Of a stretch of DNA of 64,000 nt, positions 9,143-17,630 are shown one piece after another. The position numbers and the translations under genes were made by a program. The stretch's first letter is position 1, and each line of letters starts with the position of its first letter. The stretch lies in the NCBI RefSeq assembly GCF_000242455.2, contig NC_019892.1, positions 6,210,744 to 6,274,743 on the forward strand, written 5' to 3'. The notes under the pieces were generated by a model that saw nothing but the letters and a program-made list of their open reading frames with translations, ran no database searches and had not been told where the DNA came from. The stretch comes from Singulisphaera acidiphila DSM 18658. Its GTDB lineage: Bacteria > Planctomycetota > Planctomycetia > Isosphaerales > Isosphaeraceae.

Positions 9143-9192
9143 AAAAAAAGCTTGGGGACCGGCCGCGTGAGAGGGTGACTCTCACGCGGCCG
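9143..9192 (-). terminator. Strong hairpin plus T-run between ilvN and ilvC
   Basis: Arms 9160-9173 and 9179-9192 pair perfectly over 14 bp (CGGCCGCGTGAGAG) with a 5-base loop. On the minus strand a run of seven T (A at 9143-9149) follows about 10 bases after the stem. It lies 57 bases downstream of ilvN and 66 bases upstream of ilvC, so it either ends ilvN transcription or attenuates read-through into ilvC. I saw no leader peptide. Confidence 0.75.
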
Positions 9193-9248
9193 ATGCCCAG
9201 GGCGTTCGTAAACGAACGAGCCACGAACCGGAAACCACCAGGAACTCA

Positions 9249-9866
9249 TTACAAATTGGAATGTCCCAGGACGGTCGGCGTGCTCTCGTCGGCGTCAGGA
9301 GCCGCGGTCTCCTCGCAAGAGGCCGGACGGCTGCCACGGACCAAGGCAATCCGGCCGGTTCGCGCGAGTTCGCGGATCCCGTAGGGGCGGACGGCCTCGA
9401 TGAACGCCTCGATCTTCTTCTCCTGGCCGGAGATTTCGATCATCAACTGCTCAGGTCCGATGTCGACGATGCGACCTCGGTAGCTGTCGACCAGCGCCTT
9501 GATCTCGGCGCGGCGGTCGGGGGTAGCGTCGATCTGGATCAAGATCAGGTCGCGCTCGACGAAGTCTTCTCGCGAGATGTCGAGGACTTTGACGACCGTG
9601 ACGATCTTCTCGAGCTGTTTTCGCACCTGCTCCAGAAGGCGATCGTCTCCCATCACCACGACGGTGATCCGGGAGAGGTGGGGATCTTCGGTCTCGCCCA
9701 CTGCCAGACTATCAATATTAAATCCGCGCGAGGCAAACATCCCCGAAACGTGCGCCAAGACGCCCGGCTGGTTTTGCACCAGCGCTGAGAGAACATGCCG
9801 CATTCGTCCCGTTCCTCGCACCGCGGTCCCTGAACCTGTGATCGTCGTCGTCGCCTCAGCCCCCAT
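9249..9866 (-). CDS. ilvN: Acetolactate synthase small (regulatory) subunit
   Basis: A 205-residue regulatory subunit of acetohydroxyacid synthase, which senses valine through its ACT domain and activates the catalytic subunit. The N-terminal ACT domain starts at MRHVLSALVQNQPGVLAHVS with GMFASRGFNIDSLAVG. The second half (DLILIQIDATPDRRAEIKAL, then GPEQLMIEISG) is the ALS_ss C domain. The start at 9866 is chosen for the GAGGGGG box 11 bases upstream. A later ATG at 9803 would begin right at the ACT domain. The catalytic ilvB gene is not in the window. Confidence 0.93.
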   Translation of the reverse strand: MGAEATTTITGSGTAVRGTGRMRHVLSALVQNQPGVLAHVSGMFASRGFNIDSLAVGETEDPHLSRITVVVMGDDRLLEQVRKQLEKIVTVVKVLDISREDFVERDLILIQIDATPDRRAEIKALVDSYRGRIVDIGPEQLMIEISGQEKKIEAFIEAVRPYGIRELARTGRIALVRGSRPASCEETAAPDADESTPTVLGHSNL

Positions 9867-10248
9867 CGCGAATCGAACCCCCTCAGTCTCAGGCGCTCGC
9901 CCCATGCCGCGCAACACGCTGGTGCGAACCGCGGAAACAATGAATGTACTCCCCCCGTCTCGCCCTCGCAAGGGGGTCGAGATGACTCGAACACGGGGTT
10001 ACCGTGGCGGAGTCGACGACCGACCGCCCCAAGCCACGCACACGAGACAGTCCAGGGCTCGTTGACGTTCGCGTTGGCGCGGCCGAGATCAACAAAAAAA
10101 ACGCCGGCTAACACGAGCTTGGATCTTCTTGAAGGCGAGGGAAGCTTCTGTTGGGGAGCTCCCTGTCTTTTTGGCACGCTCACGCGCGATCACAAAAAGA
10201 CAGGGAGCTTACGCTTCCCGCTCGCCTCTGCGGCGAGCGAGGCTTCTG
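9867..10248. other. Intergenic region upstream of ilvN
   Basis: About 380 bases with no credible gene. The right half is occupied by the long inverted repeat at 10134-10226. The ilvN promoter should be in the left half, but no boxes stood out. Confidence 0.5.
10134..10226 (-). terminator. Long two-arm hairpin (REP-like) after the DUF4340 gene
   Basis: An inner perfect 17-bp inverted repeat pairs 10157-10173 (AGCTCCCTGTCTTTTTG) with 10193-10209. An outer imperfect pair is GGCGAGGGAAGC at 10134-10145 with 10213-10226. A second small stem CTCGCC/GGCGAG follows at 10221-10236. The element begins 13 bases past the DUF4340 stop, and each inner arm carries a T5 run for one strand, so it may terminate in both directions. 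The GGAAGCGTAAGCTCCC wording is typical of dispersed palindromes. Confidence 0.65.
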
Positions 10249-11781
10249 TTATTGACCGGGGAAACCGGGGATTCCTTGATGAGGAAAGCCCCCCATGCCT
10301 GGCGGCATGCCGCCAGGGGCTGCGGTCTTGGGCTTCGGATCCTGGATCAAGGTGTCGCGGTTGAGGGACACCGCTTTGAAGCTGTCGCCCGGGGTGACGT
10401 AATACCAGCCTGCGAACCGTTCGGTCAGCTCGTTGGCCCGCTTCTGGCCATCGGCGATCTTGCGGTCGTGGTCGGCCTTCTCGCGATCGGCCTTCTCTTT
10501 GGCTTCTTTCTCCTCGGCGATCCGTTTGGGGTCGTCGGGGGCTTTTTGGAAGGGGTCCTCGGGCAGCGTCAGCGGAGCCTTCGGCTCTTCGGTTGGGGCG
10601 GGCTGAGGGATCAGGGAGGGGTCGAAGGAAACGGTGACCATGAGGTAGCGGTTCTCCGCCGCCCCTTCGGGCTGCTTCGCCTTGTCCTTCTCCGCCGCCG
10701 CTTCGTCGGCTCCCTTGGTCAGGTCCAGGCCACTGGCGAGGACGATTTCACCGTAGCGAAGCGTGTAAACCACGCCCTCGTCGGTGCTGACGATCACGTC
10801 CCCTTGGTTGGAATAGAGTCCTTTGGCCGTCGGGTAGAACCCTTTGGTCACGAGTGAGCTCAGGGCTTGCCGGGTCGTGGGCTTGACCTCGCCGTCGGTA
10901 GCCACCTTCAACTCGCGGCTGAGTCCGTCCGGCTTGGGACGGACGCCGACGATCTTGAGGTCGCTGAGCGCGGTGGTCATTGCCGTCAGCTTCTCGGCGT
11001 CGAGTTCCTTGCCGTCGGGCACCCCATCGGTGGTCCAGGGGCCGCTCGCGTCCTTGCGCTCGAGGGTCAACACGTCACCGGGGACGATCGCGCCACGTTC
11101 GGGATCGACCTTGTGGTGGTCGACGACCACTTTGCGGACCTTGCTGGCGTCGAGCTTGAGCAGGTTCGTCTCGATCCAGTCGGCGAACTTGGTCGAGAGG
11201 TCCGCCTTGACGTTGACTCCGTAGATTCGCTTCTGGCCGGGGACCCGAACGTAACGCTGGCCTGTGGCCGACTCGCCGCCGGGGGAGTCCTTTTCTTTGC
11301 GGACCTCGTTACCGATGATCAGGTCGGCAAGGACCTTTTCGGAGGCGTCGCGCAGGGTGATCCGCTTCCCTCGCCCTTTGAGGCTCGTTACCTTGGTGTC
11401 GAGAGGGTCGACCACGCCCATCTCTTCCTGGTCTTCCACCCGGTCGGAGCGGATCGTGTCCTTGTTCAGGTCCATCACGCTGGAGGCGGTCTTGGCGAGC
11501 CGGTCCTTGGCGTCGGCCGGATAGTCGTAGTGGGACGGGATTACCCACTTACCGTCCTTGAACTTGACCGCAAACTCCGACGAGGTTGCCGTCGAGGGCT
11601 CGTAGTCCACCACTTGCAGGTCGGTGCAAGCGAACGGATCCTTGAACTCGGGGAAGAAGGGCTGTCCCGCGTCGACGAACGCGATGTCCTGGGCGGATCG
11701 ATCAGGGATTCTCAAGAAGGCCGCGCCTGTGAGCAATAGCGCCACGGCGACGAATATGAGGGTTTTGGTCGTCTCTTTCAT
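10249..11781 (-). CDS. DUF4340 protein of a Gld-type ABC operon
   Basis: A 510-residue protein with an N-terminal anchor (LIFVAVALLLTGAAFL, residues 8-23) and a large extracytoplasmic part of repeated beta segments typical of DUF4340 (SEFAVKFKDGKWVIPSHYDYPADAKDRL, here cut to its key part VKFKDGKWVIPS near 70-85). A charged helical stretch of Lys/Glu/Asp lies near 420-470, and the tail is rich in Pro, Gly and Met. It is the last gene of a three-gene unit after a GldA-like ATPase and a GldF-GldG fusion, a grouping seen in many Bacteroidetes and planctomycetes. Its biochemical role is unknown. Confidence 0.85.
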   Translation of the reverse strand: MKETTKTLIFVAVALLLTGAAFLRIPDRSAQDIAFVDAGQPFFPEFKDPFACTDLQVVDYEPSTATSSEFAVKFKDGKWVIPSHYDYPADAKDRLAKTASSVMDLNKDTIRSDRVEDQEEMGVVDPLDTKVTSLKGRGKRITLRDASEKVLADLIIGNEVRKEKDSPGGESATGQRYVRVPGQKRIYGVNVKADLSTKFADWIETNLLKLDASKVRKVVVDHHKVDPERGAIVPGDVLTLERKDASGPWTTDGVPDGKELDAEKLTAMTTALSDLKIVGVRPKPDGLSRELKVATDGEVKPTTRQALSSLVTKGFYPTAKGLYSNQGDVIVSTDEGVVYTLRYGEIVLASGLDLTKGADEAAAEKDKAKQPEGAAENRYLMVTVSFDPSLIPQPAPTEEPKAPLTLPEDPFQKAPDDPKRIAEEKEAKEKADREKADHDRKIADGQKRANELTERFAGWYYVTPGDSFKAVSLNRDTLIQDPKPKTAAPGGMPPGMGGFPHQGIPGFPGQ

Positions 11782-11964
11782 TGTCTCTGCTTACCTCGGG
11801 TGAGGATCATTGATTCCGGGATGAGGAGGTGGGAAACCAACCGCCGTGTGTCGTCTCGCGAATCTCAAATTGAGGAAGGGCACAGAGGGCGGGTGGGCTG
11901 TCCCCACCCTCGCGCCAATCAAGATGACCAAGGGCACCGGCTACGGTGCGACCGCCGGCTTTGC

Positions 11965-14727
11965 TCAGGCGAGCCGATTCGGGTTGGCCCCCTGGTTCTC
12001 ACGTCGGAGTCTCGTGGCAAACACCAGGAGACCGAGAATCAAGGGAGGGAGCGGCGGGATTGCGATCGCGACCGCACGAACCTCGTTCTGCGTCCGGCGG
12101 ATCTCCTGCTCGGTGTCCCCCTTGATCTCGAGGATCTTCTTCCGCTTCTGGTCGTCGATGTTCGCCTTGTCGACGTCGAGCCGGCGGTTGGCGATCTCCT
12201 GGAGTTGGAGGACCCTGATCTCCTTGGTCCGCTCATCCATGTCCTTGCTCGAACGTACGGCTTCGACTTCCTTATCGAGTCGCTTTTGCAGTTTGTCGAG
12301 CAGTTGCTTGGCCTCGTCCTCGGCCGCCTTGGTCTCGTCCTGGCGGGTTGCGATGAACGACTTGTTCTTGGCTTCGAGGAGCGAGAGGGTCCGGTGCTCG
12401 GGACGACGCTTGCGGAGGGTGACGAACGCATCGTCGCCGGCAAGGACGTCGACGCAGTTGAGCACGAAGGTCACGTTGTCAAGCTCGAGGTTCTCGGCCC
12501 GCTGTCTGCGGAGCATGAAGAACTGCTCGGAGATCACGTCGAGGTCGGCGATCGCGATCACGTTGATCTCGGCCGCTTTCTTCTTCGCCTCCTTGGTCTT
12601 TTCTTCCGCCTTTTCCTTTTCCTTATCCGCTTCAGCCGCCGGTGTGCCCTGGACGCGGGCGGCCAGGGTGTAGGCCAGGCCGGTGGGGAAGTGGGGCCGA
12701 TTCGGGTTGATCCCCGACGGACCCATGAAGCTCTGCTGCATCACCTCGCTGAACGGCAGCGTGCCGCCCGACTGATTGGTGCGGAGCAAGGGGGTGAAGT
12801 CGAGACCGGCCCCACCGCGCTGACGGAGCAGGCCGGGGAAGAGGGTGACCACTTCCTGCAAGCCGGAGCTGACCGCTTGACTGGGGTTGAACGCATCCTC
12901 AGCGCCGCTGTTCTTGCTGACGAAGACGACTTCGGGAGGTAGGTCGGCCAGGGCGGGATGCGGGTTGTACGGGTTCCAGACGATCTCGGTCGTCGGCCAG
13001 TCGATCCCGATCAACTCGAGCAAGGGACGTAGGTCCCCCTTCGGTTCGGGGGGTTGCCCACCGCCAAACGGTCCTCCCGCCGGAGCACGAGGTATCTCGG
13101 GCGAAATCTGCGGATTCTCGTAGGGCAAGGGGTCGAGGAAGAGGAGCACCGGCCCCCCTTGCCGGACGTAGGCCGTCAGGTTGTCGATCTGCTTTTGGGT
13201 CAGGGAGGAGGGCTGTGCGACCAGCAGAACGTCCAGGTCGGTGGGCAGCGAGGCGTCGGGAGAGACCGAGCTGACGTTATACTGCTTCTTGAGCTCGGTG
13301 ACGATCGACCACTCGGGGCTCTGGCCCATCGAGCGGAAGTCAAAATTCCCCATCAGTTTGGCGTCGGTGTTCAAGATCCCGACATTCTTCCGGCCGCTTC
13401 GCGAGACAACGCGGAGCGAGCGGGTCAGCTCGTACTCGACGGGGAGGCCACGATCGAAGAAGGGGATGATGACTTCTTCCAAGCCCGAGTTGAACGCCAC
13501 ACCGAGGAAGACCTCGCTTGAGGTCTGTCGCGCTTCGTCGGCGGTCATCACCCGGCGCGGCTCGATGCCGAATCGCTTCTCGGCGTCACGGGCCTGGGGC
13601 GAATAGAGCTCGGTCTCGACCAGGTTCAGGCGGACCCTGTCTCCCCCCTTGGCGGCAAACTCTTTGAGCAAGCCGATCATGTCGGCCTTGGTCTCGACGA
13701 ATTCGCGAGGGACGTCGGGGCTGTAATAGGCCTGAATGAAGACGGGCCGATCCTTGGGAATCTGCTTGAGCGCGGTCAGGGTCTCGGACGAGAGGGTGTG
13801 CAACCGGGCCGCGCTGGTGTCCGCCCGGACTCCGGCACGGGCCACCAGGACGTTCAGGCTGGCCAAGGCCATGACGACCGCGACCACCCGAGCCAGCGAA
13901 TGGCCCCAGCGGCCGTTGCTCGCCTGCCCGCCGGCCCAATGCCTTCGCCCGAGCAGGACCATGTTCACATAGAGGAAGGCTGCAGCCAGCGAGAGGAAGT
14001 AGAAGAGGCCGGCCAGAGGCACGACTCCGGTGCCGAAGTCGTGGAATTGTGCGGGGACCGACAGGTCCTCGAACTGGCGGCGCAGGGCTCCACCCAGGGG
14101 CGAGCCGAGCAGACCGAGGAAGACGGGGACCGCGCAGAAGACCGCACCCAGGATGAAGGCGACCGTGACGTTGGCCGAGAGGAGCGAGCCCACCATCCCC
14201 AACGCGATCAGCATCACCCCCATCAGCCAGTAGCCGAGGTAGGTTGAGAACATGATTCCCATGTCGGGCGAGCCGAGCCACTTCAGGATCACCACCTGGG
14301 TCAGTGAGAAGGCGAGGGCGACCGTATAGATGCCGATGGCGGCGAGATACTTGCCCAGTACCACGTCGACGTCATGTGCGGGGAGCGTAAATAAAAGCTC
14401 GTCGGTCCCCAACCGCCGTTCCTCGGCCCACGTGTTCATCGTGATCGCCGGAATGAAGAACAAGAGCAGGTAGGGCATCCAGTCGTTCAAAGGTGCGAGG
14501 TTGGCCAGGTTGTTCGTGAAGAAAACCGGCTGCCAGAACGCGACCCAGGAGCTGACGAAAACGAACAAGGTAATAAAGACATAACCAGCCGGGTTGCTGA
14601 AATAGCTCAAGAAGTTCCGCTTGAAGATCGCCCGGATGACAGGCAGGCGGAACGGCGACGACCCGCGGACTCCCGGGTTCGCCCTCGGCGGGGTGGGCTT
14701 GGTTGAATTCTTATGGAGCGTGGTCAC
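11965..14727 (-). CDS. GldF-GldG fusion: ABC-2 permease plus extracytoplasmic domain
   Basis: A 920-residue protein joining two genes that are separate in Bacteroidetes. Residues about 30-290 are an ABC-2 permease (TM segments around YVFITLFVFVSSWVAF, PYLLLFFIPAITM, IYTVALAFSLTQVVIL, GYWLMGVMLIALGMVGSLL). After a further helix near 295-315 comes a GldG-type domain (RLHTLSSETLTALKQIPKD, DVLLVAQPSSLT, GGPVLLFLDPLPYE). A long charged coiled coil lies at about 785-880, and a final helix (PPLPPLILGLLVFATRL) anchors the tail. With the adjacent ATPase it should form a complete transporter. In Flavobacterium GldAFG is linked to gliding and secretion. Planctomycetes do not glide that way, so the cargo is unknown. 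Confidence 0.88.
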   Translation of the reverse strand: MTTLHKNSTKPTPPRANPGVRGSSPFRLPVIRAIFKRNFLSYFSNPAGYVFITLFVFVSSWVAFWQPVFFTNNLANLAPLNDWMPYLLLFFIPAITMNTWAEERRLGTDELLFTLPAHDVDVVLGKYLAAIGIYTVALAFSLTQVVILKWLGSPDMGIMFSTYLGYWLMGVMLIALGMVGSLLSANVTVAFILGAVFCAVPVFLGLLGSPLGGALRRQFEDLSVPAQFHDFGTGVVPLAGLFYFLSLAAAFLYVNMVLLGRRHWAGGQASNGRWGHSLARVVAVVMALASLNVLVARAGVRADTSAARLHTLSSETLTALKQIPKDRPVFIQAYYSPDVPREFVETKADMIGLLKEFAAKGGDRVRLNLVETELYSPQARDAEKRFGIEPRRVMTADEARQTSSEVFLGVAFNSGLEEVIIPFFDRGLPVEYELTRSLRVVSRSGRKNVGILNTDAKLMGNFDFRSMGQSPEWSIVTELKKQYNVSSVSPDASLPTDLDVLLVAQPSSLTQKQIDNLTAYVRQGGPVLLFLDPLPYENPQISPEIPRAPAGGPFGGGQPPEPKGDLRPLLELIGIDWPTTEIVWNPYNPHPALADLPPEVVFVSKNSGAEDAFNPSQAVSSGLQEVVTLFPGLLRQRGGAGLDFTPLLRTNQSGGTLPFSEVMQQSFMGPSGINPNRPHFPTGLAYTLAARVQGTPAAEADKEKEKAEEKTKEAKKKAAEINVIAIADLDVISEQFFMLRRQRAENLELDNVTFVLNCVDVLAGDDAFVTLRKRRPEHRTLSLLEAKNKSFIATRQDETKAAEDEAKQLLDKLQKRLDKEVEAVRSSKDMDERTKEIRVLQLQEIANRRLDVDKANIDDQKRKKILEIKGDTEQEIRRTQNEVRAVAIAIPPLPPLILGLLVFATRLRRENQGANPNRLA

Positions 14728-14785
14728 CGTATCGGTCCTGTGTGCAGAATAGGCGGAAGTATCGGAGAAGGAATCCTCGATTGCC

Positions 14786-15514
14786 TTAGACCGGCTGAGC
14801 GGTCAGACGATGGAATTGATCCTCGAGCGACTTGCCCTCGGCCCGCAATTCGGCCGGTTCGCCGTCGAAGACGATCTTCCCGTCGTGGATGAACAGGACG
14901 CGGTCCGCGACCGGCTCGACTTCCTGAAGGATGTGGGTCGAGACGAGCACGGTTTTCGACTTGCCCAGTTCACGAATCAAGGTTCGAACACCGCGAATTT
15001 GGTTGGGATCGAGCCCGCTGGTCGGTTCGTCCATGATGAGGACTTCGGGGTCGTGGAGCATCGCCGCCGCCATCGAGACCCGCTGGCGGTATCCTTTGGA
15101 GAGCTTGCCGACGGGTTTGTGTGCCACTGACTCGAGCGAGCACTGAGCCAGGACCGATTCGATCCGGGTCCGGAGGTAGCTCCCGGAAAGGCCTCGCGCC
15201 TGGCCAAAGAAATCGAGCAGGCTGTGTGGGGTCATGTCCGGATAGAGCGGGCCGTTTTCCGGCAGGTAGCCGATATGCTGGGCCGCCTCGATCCGATCCG
15301 CCTGGACGTCGATCCCGGCGATCCGGGCTGTCCCTCGGGTGGGGGCGACGAAGCCGGTCAGGAGGCGCATCGTGGTCGTTTTGCCCGCGCCGTTGGGGCC
15401 GAGAAACGCAACCACTTGCCCGCGAGGGATCGAGAACGTCACGTCGCGGACGGCCAGAAACGTGCCATATTGCTTGGAAAGCCCTTGGGCTTCAATCATC
15501 AAGGGAGTGGACAT
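14786..15514 (-). CDS. ABC transporter ATPase, GldA-like
   Basis: A 242-residue ATPase: Walker A LGPNGAGKTTTMRLL near 38-52, Q-loop around YLPENGPLYPDMT, signature LSKGYRQRVSMAAAM near 138-152, Walker B VLIMDEPTSGLDPNQ near 158-172, and switch His in VSTHILQEVE. It powers the fused permease encoded 58 bases downstream. It is the first gene of the operon, with about 390 bases of non-coding DNA before the divergent oxidoreductase gene, where the promoter must be. Confidence 0.92.
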   Translation of the reverse strand: MSTPLMIEAQGLSKQYGTFLAVRDVTFSIPRGQVVAFLGPNGAGKTTTMRLLTGFVAPTRGTARIAGIDVQADRIEAAQHIGYLPENGPLYPDMTPHSLLDFFGQARGLSGSYLRTRIESVLAQCSLESVAHKPVGKLSKGYRQRVSMAAAMLHDPEVLIMDEPTSGLDPNQIRGVRTLIRELGKSKTVLVSTHILQEVEPVADRVLFIHDGKIVFDGEPAELRAEGKSLEDQFHRLTAQPV

Positions 15515-15901
15515 GCCTCAACTACCTCTTCCAACCACTCGTGGTTATTCCAGTGGAGCGACCCCGGGCGACGGAGTGTTGCGCTCGCCGCACGACGGAG
15601 ACTGGGGTGGTTCACTTGCTCCACTTCCCGCTGCGGGCAGGGGGCGACATCGGCCCTCATTATGCGCGGCTTGATGGCGCGACGCAACCGGCACGACCCT
15701 TCCCACTTCTCCCGTCTCCATGTCGCCGTGCCCCTCGTCAAGTTGGCTCATTTTTTCGCGAAATGGTTGGACGAGGTTCGCGACGGCCGGTCTAATTCGT
15801 CGACCCGGAATCATTTGGTACTACGGGAATGAGTGTTCCAAGGTTCGCCAGACGCGTCCATTCTTTTTTTCTTTTCGGCAACGTGCCCGAGGACGGATCG
15901 A
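15515..15901. other. Divergent promoter region, no gene seen
   Basis: About 390 bases between the GldA-like gene and the oxidoreductase gene. Overlapping frames on both strands show no recognisable protein. A T-rich stretch (TTCTTTTTTTCTTTTC near 15861) precedes the oxidoreductase ribosome site. Confidence 0.45.
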
Positions 15902-16963
15902 ATGAGTCTCTCGTCCCCACTCCGTGGGGGGCTGATCGGCTGCGGTTATGTTTCGCAGCATCATCTCGAGGGTTGGAAGACCGTCCCCGGCGCTTCCATC
16001 GTGGCCCTCTGCGACCTCGATCCCGAACGTCTCGAACGCGCAGGACAGTTGATCCCGGCCAAGGCGTACCGCGATGCGGCCGACCTGTTCCGCCACGGGG
16101 ATCTCGACTTTGTTGAACTTTGCACCAGGCCCGAGTCGCATCGCGAGCTTGTCGAACTGGCGGCCCGACATGGGGTTCATGTCCTCTGCCAGAAGCCTTC
16201 GGCGCTCGTCCGCTCGGATCTGCTCGCGATGATCGCGTCGTGCGCCTCGGCGTCGGTTCGCCTGATGATCCACGAGAACTGGCGGTTCCGCCCGTGGTAT
16301 CGTGCGCTCAAGCGCGAACTCGAGGCCGGCACCATCGGCCGGCCGATCCGTCTTAGGCTGACGCATCGCGACACTCGCGCGTTGCGTCCCGATGGATTTC
16401 GCGATCAACCTTACTTCGCGACGATGCCTCGCCTGATCCTCCTTGAGATGGGTTGCCACCTGGTCGACACCGCGCGCTATCTGTTGGGCGAGGTCGAAAC
16501 CGTGTCGGCAACCTTGGGGCGATTCGGTGCCGGCCAGGTCGGCGAAGATCTCGCGACCCTCTCTCTCGGCTATACGAGCGGAGCTCTTGGTCTGCTGGAT
16601 ATGACCTGGTGTGCCTCGGCCGACGTGGCCCGCTCGGAGTGGGCCCTCAACGAGACGGCCGTTGAGGGGAGCGAAGGCCTCCTGAAGCTCCAGACTGACG
16701 GCTCGCTCCTCCGGGTCGGCCTCGATGGAACGACTGATCGAAGGTCGGTTCCGTTGAAGCCGGACGACCAGGTCTACGTCGACGGCTACGCCCAGACTCA
16801 GGCCCACTTCATCGAAGGTCTGCTCCAAGGCATTTCCCACGAAACCAGCGGAACCGACAACCTAAAAACCATGGATGTTGTCTGGGCCGGCTACACCTCA
16901 GCTGAGGAGGGTCGGAAGGTCCGAATCCTTCCCCCGGCTGGCCTGACATCCTCACCGCATTGA
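15902..16963 (+). CDS. Gfo/Idh/MocA-family NAD(P)-dependent oxidoreductase
   Basis: A 353-residue dehydrogenase-like protein. I start at 15902 (MSLSSPLRGGLIGCGYV) because GAGGA lies 8 bases upstream and the Rossmann fold then begins at residue 9. Features are the nucleotide-binding GLIGCGYVSQHH, the acidic turn ALCDLDPERLERA, the EKP-type motif in the form CQKPSAL near 102 (Glu replaced by Gln), and a C-terminal alpha/beta substrate domain with the ligand-like segment LLEMGCHLVDTARYLLG. Family members oxidise or reduce sugars and related polyols. The substrate cannot be told. It is read alone, ahead of tRNA-Arg. Confidence 0.85.
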   Translation: MSLSSPLRGGLIGCGYVSQHHLEGWKTVPGASIVALCDLDPERLERAGQLIPAKAYRDAADLFRHGDLDFVELCTRPESHRELVELAARHGVHVLCQKPSALVRSDLLAMIASCASASVRLMIHENWRFRPWYRALKRELEAGTIGRPIRLRLTHRDTRALRPDGFRDQPYFATMPRLILLEMGCHLVDTARYLLGEVETVSATLGRFGAGQVGEDLATLSLGYTSGALGLLDMTWCASADVARSEWALNETAVEGSEGLLKLQTDGSLLRVGLDGTTDRRSVPLKPDDQVYVDGYAQTQAHFIEGLLQGISHETSGTDNLKTMDVVWAGYTSAEEGRKVRILPPAGLTSSPH

Positions 16964-17136
16964 GGCGATTGGCCAGACGTCGTCTCCCTCCTTTTCAAGG
17001 CAAAGTTAGGCTGTGCGGGTTATTCTGGCAGGAAATGGGCAAAAACGAGATTTTGTCGAGTTTTGGGATTTCTCCCGGCCCCCGACCTCGATAGGATATC
17101 TCGTGTCGGCCATGGAGCCGAATCAAAGACTGAAAC

Positions 17137-17210
<74 letters not shown>

Positions 17211-17220
17211 CTGAAGCATA

Positions 17221-17246
17221 AACCCCTGGGAAACCAGGGGTTTTTT
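17221..17246 (+). terminator. Rho-independent terminator of tRNA-Arg
   Basis: Stem 17221-17229 pairs with 17234-17242 (AACCCCTGG/CCAGGGGTT) around a GAAA tetraloop. The T-run continues to 17246. Confidence 0.9.
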
Positions 17247-17630
17247 GTTAGCCTAAGGTGGCTGAAAACGAGTACCTTAAAATCGGCCTGTCGTTCTAAC
17301 TGTTGTTCTACGGTGCGTGAACAGAGGTCACGGGGTGGCGTAGAGTGTTCAACCGGCTGATCGCCCAATGACCCATCAACGGTCGACAGCGCAATCGCCC
17401 CCCTATTCAAGGCCGTACGGTGTGCGACGCAATCCGAAGAGCCAATGAAGGAACCCCTTCATACCGTGGTTTGAGGGAGGGGAGAGACTGCGAAGAGTCG
17501 TTCCGACCCGTCGCGATGGACGATCGTGCCGTGGCCGAATTCCATCCTTGAGAAGCCGCAACCGGGCCGATGATCGCGGAGGTCGGTGATCCGCCGCCAA
17601 GCATCGGCTATGCGGTTCGTCTGTTCGATT
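17247..17630. other. Region after tRNA-Arg, no gene called
   Basis: About 380 bases. A minus-strand frame covering 17123-17410 runs antisense through the tRNA and is an artefact. No integrase or attachment-site duplication of the tRNA 3' end was seen. Confidence 0.45.

Noticed and set aside
8067..9143. Long plus-strand frame (358 codons) opposite ilvC
   Set aside because: It lies entirely over the IlvC gene, whose motifs and length are canonical.
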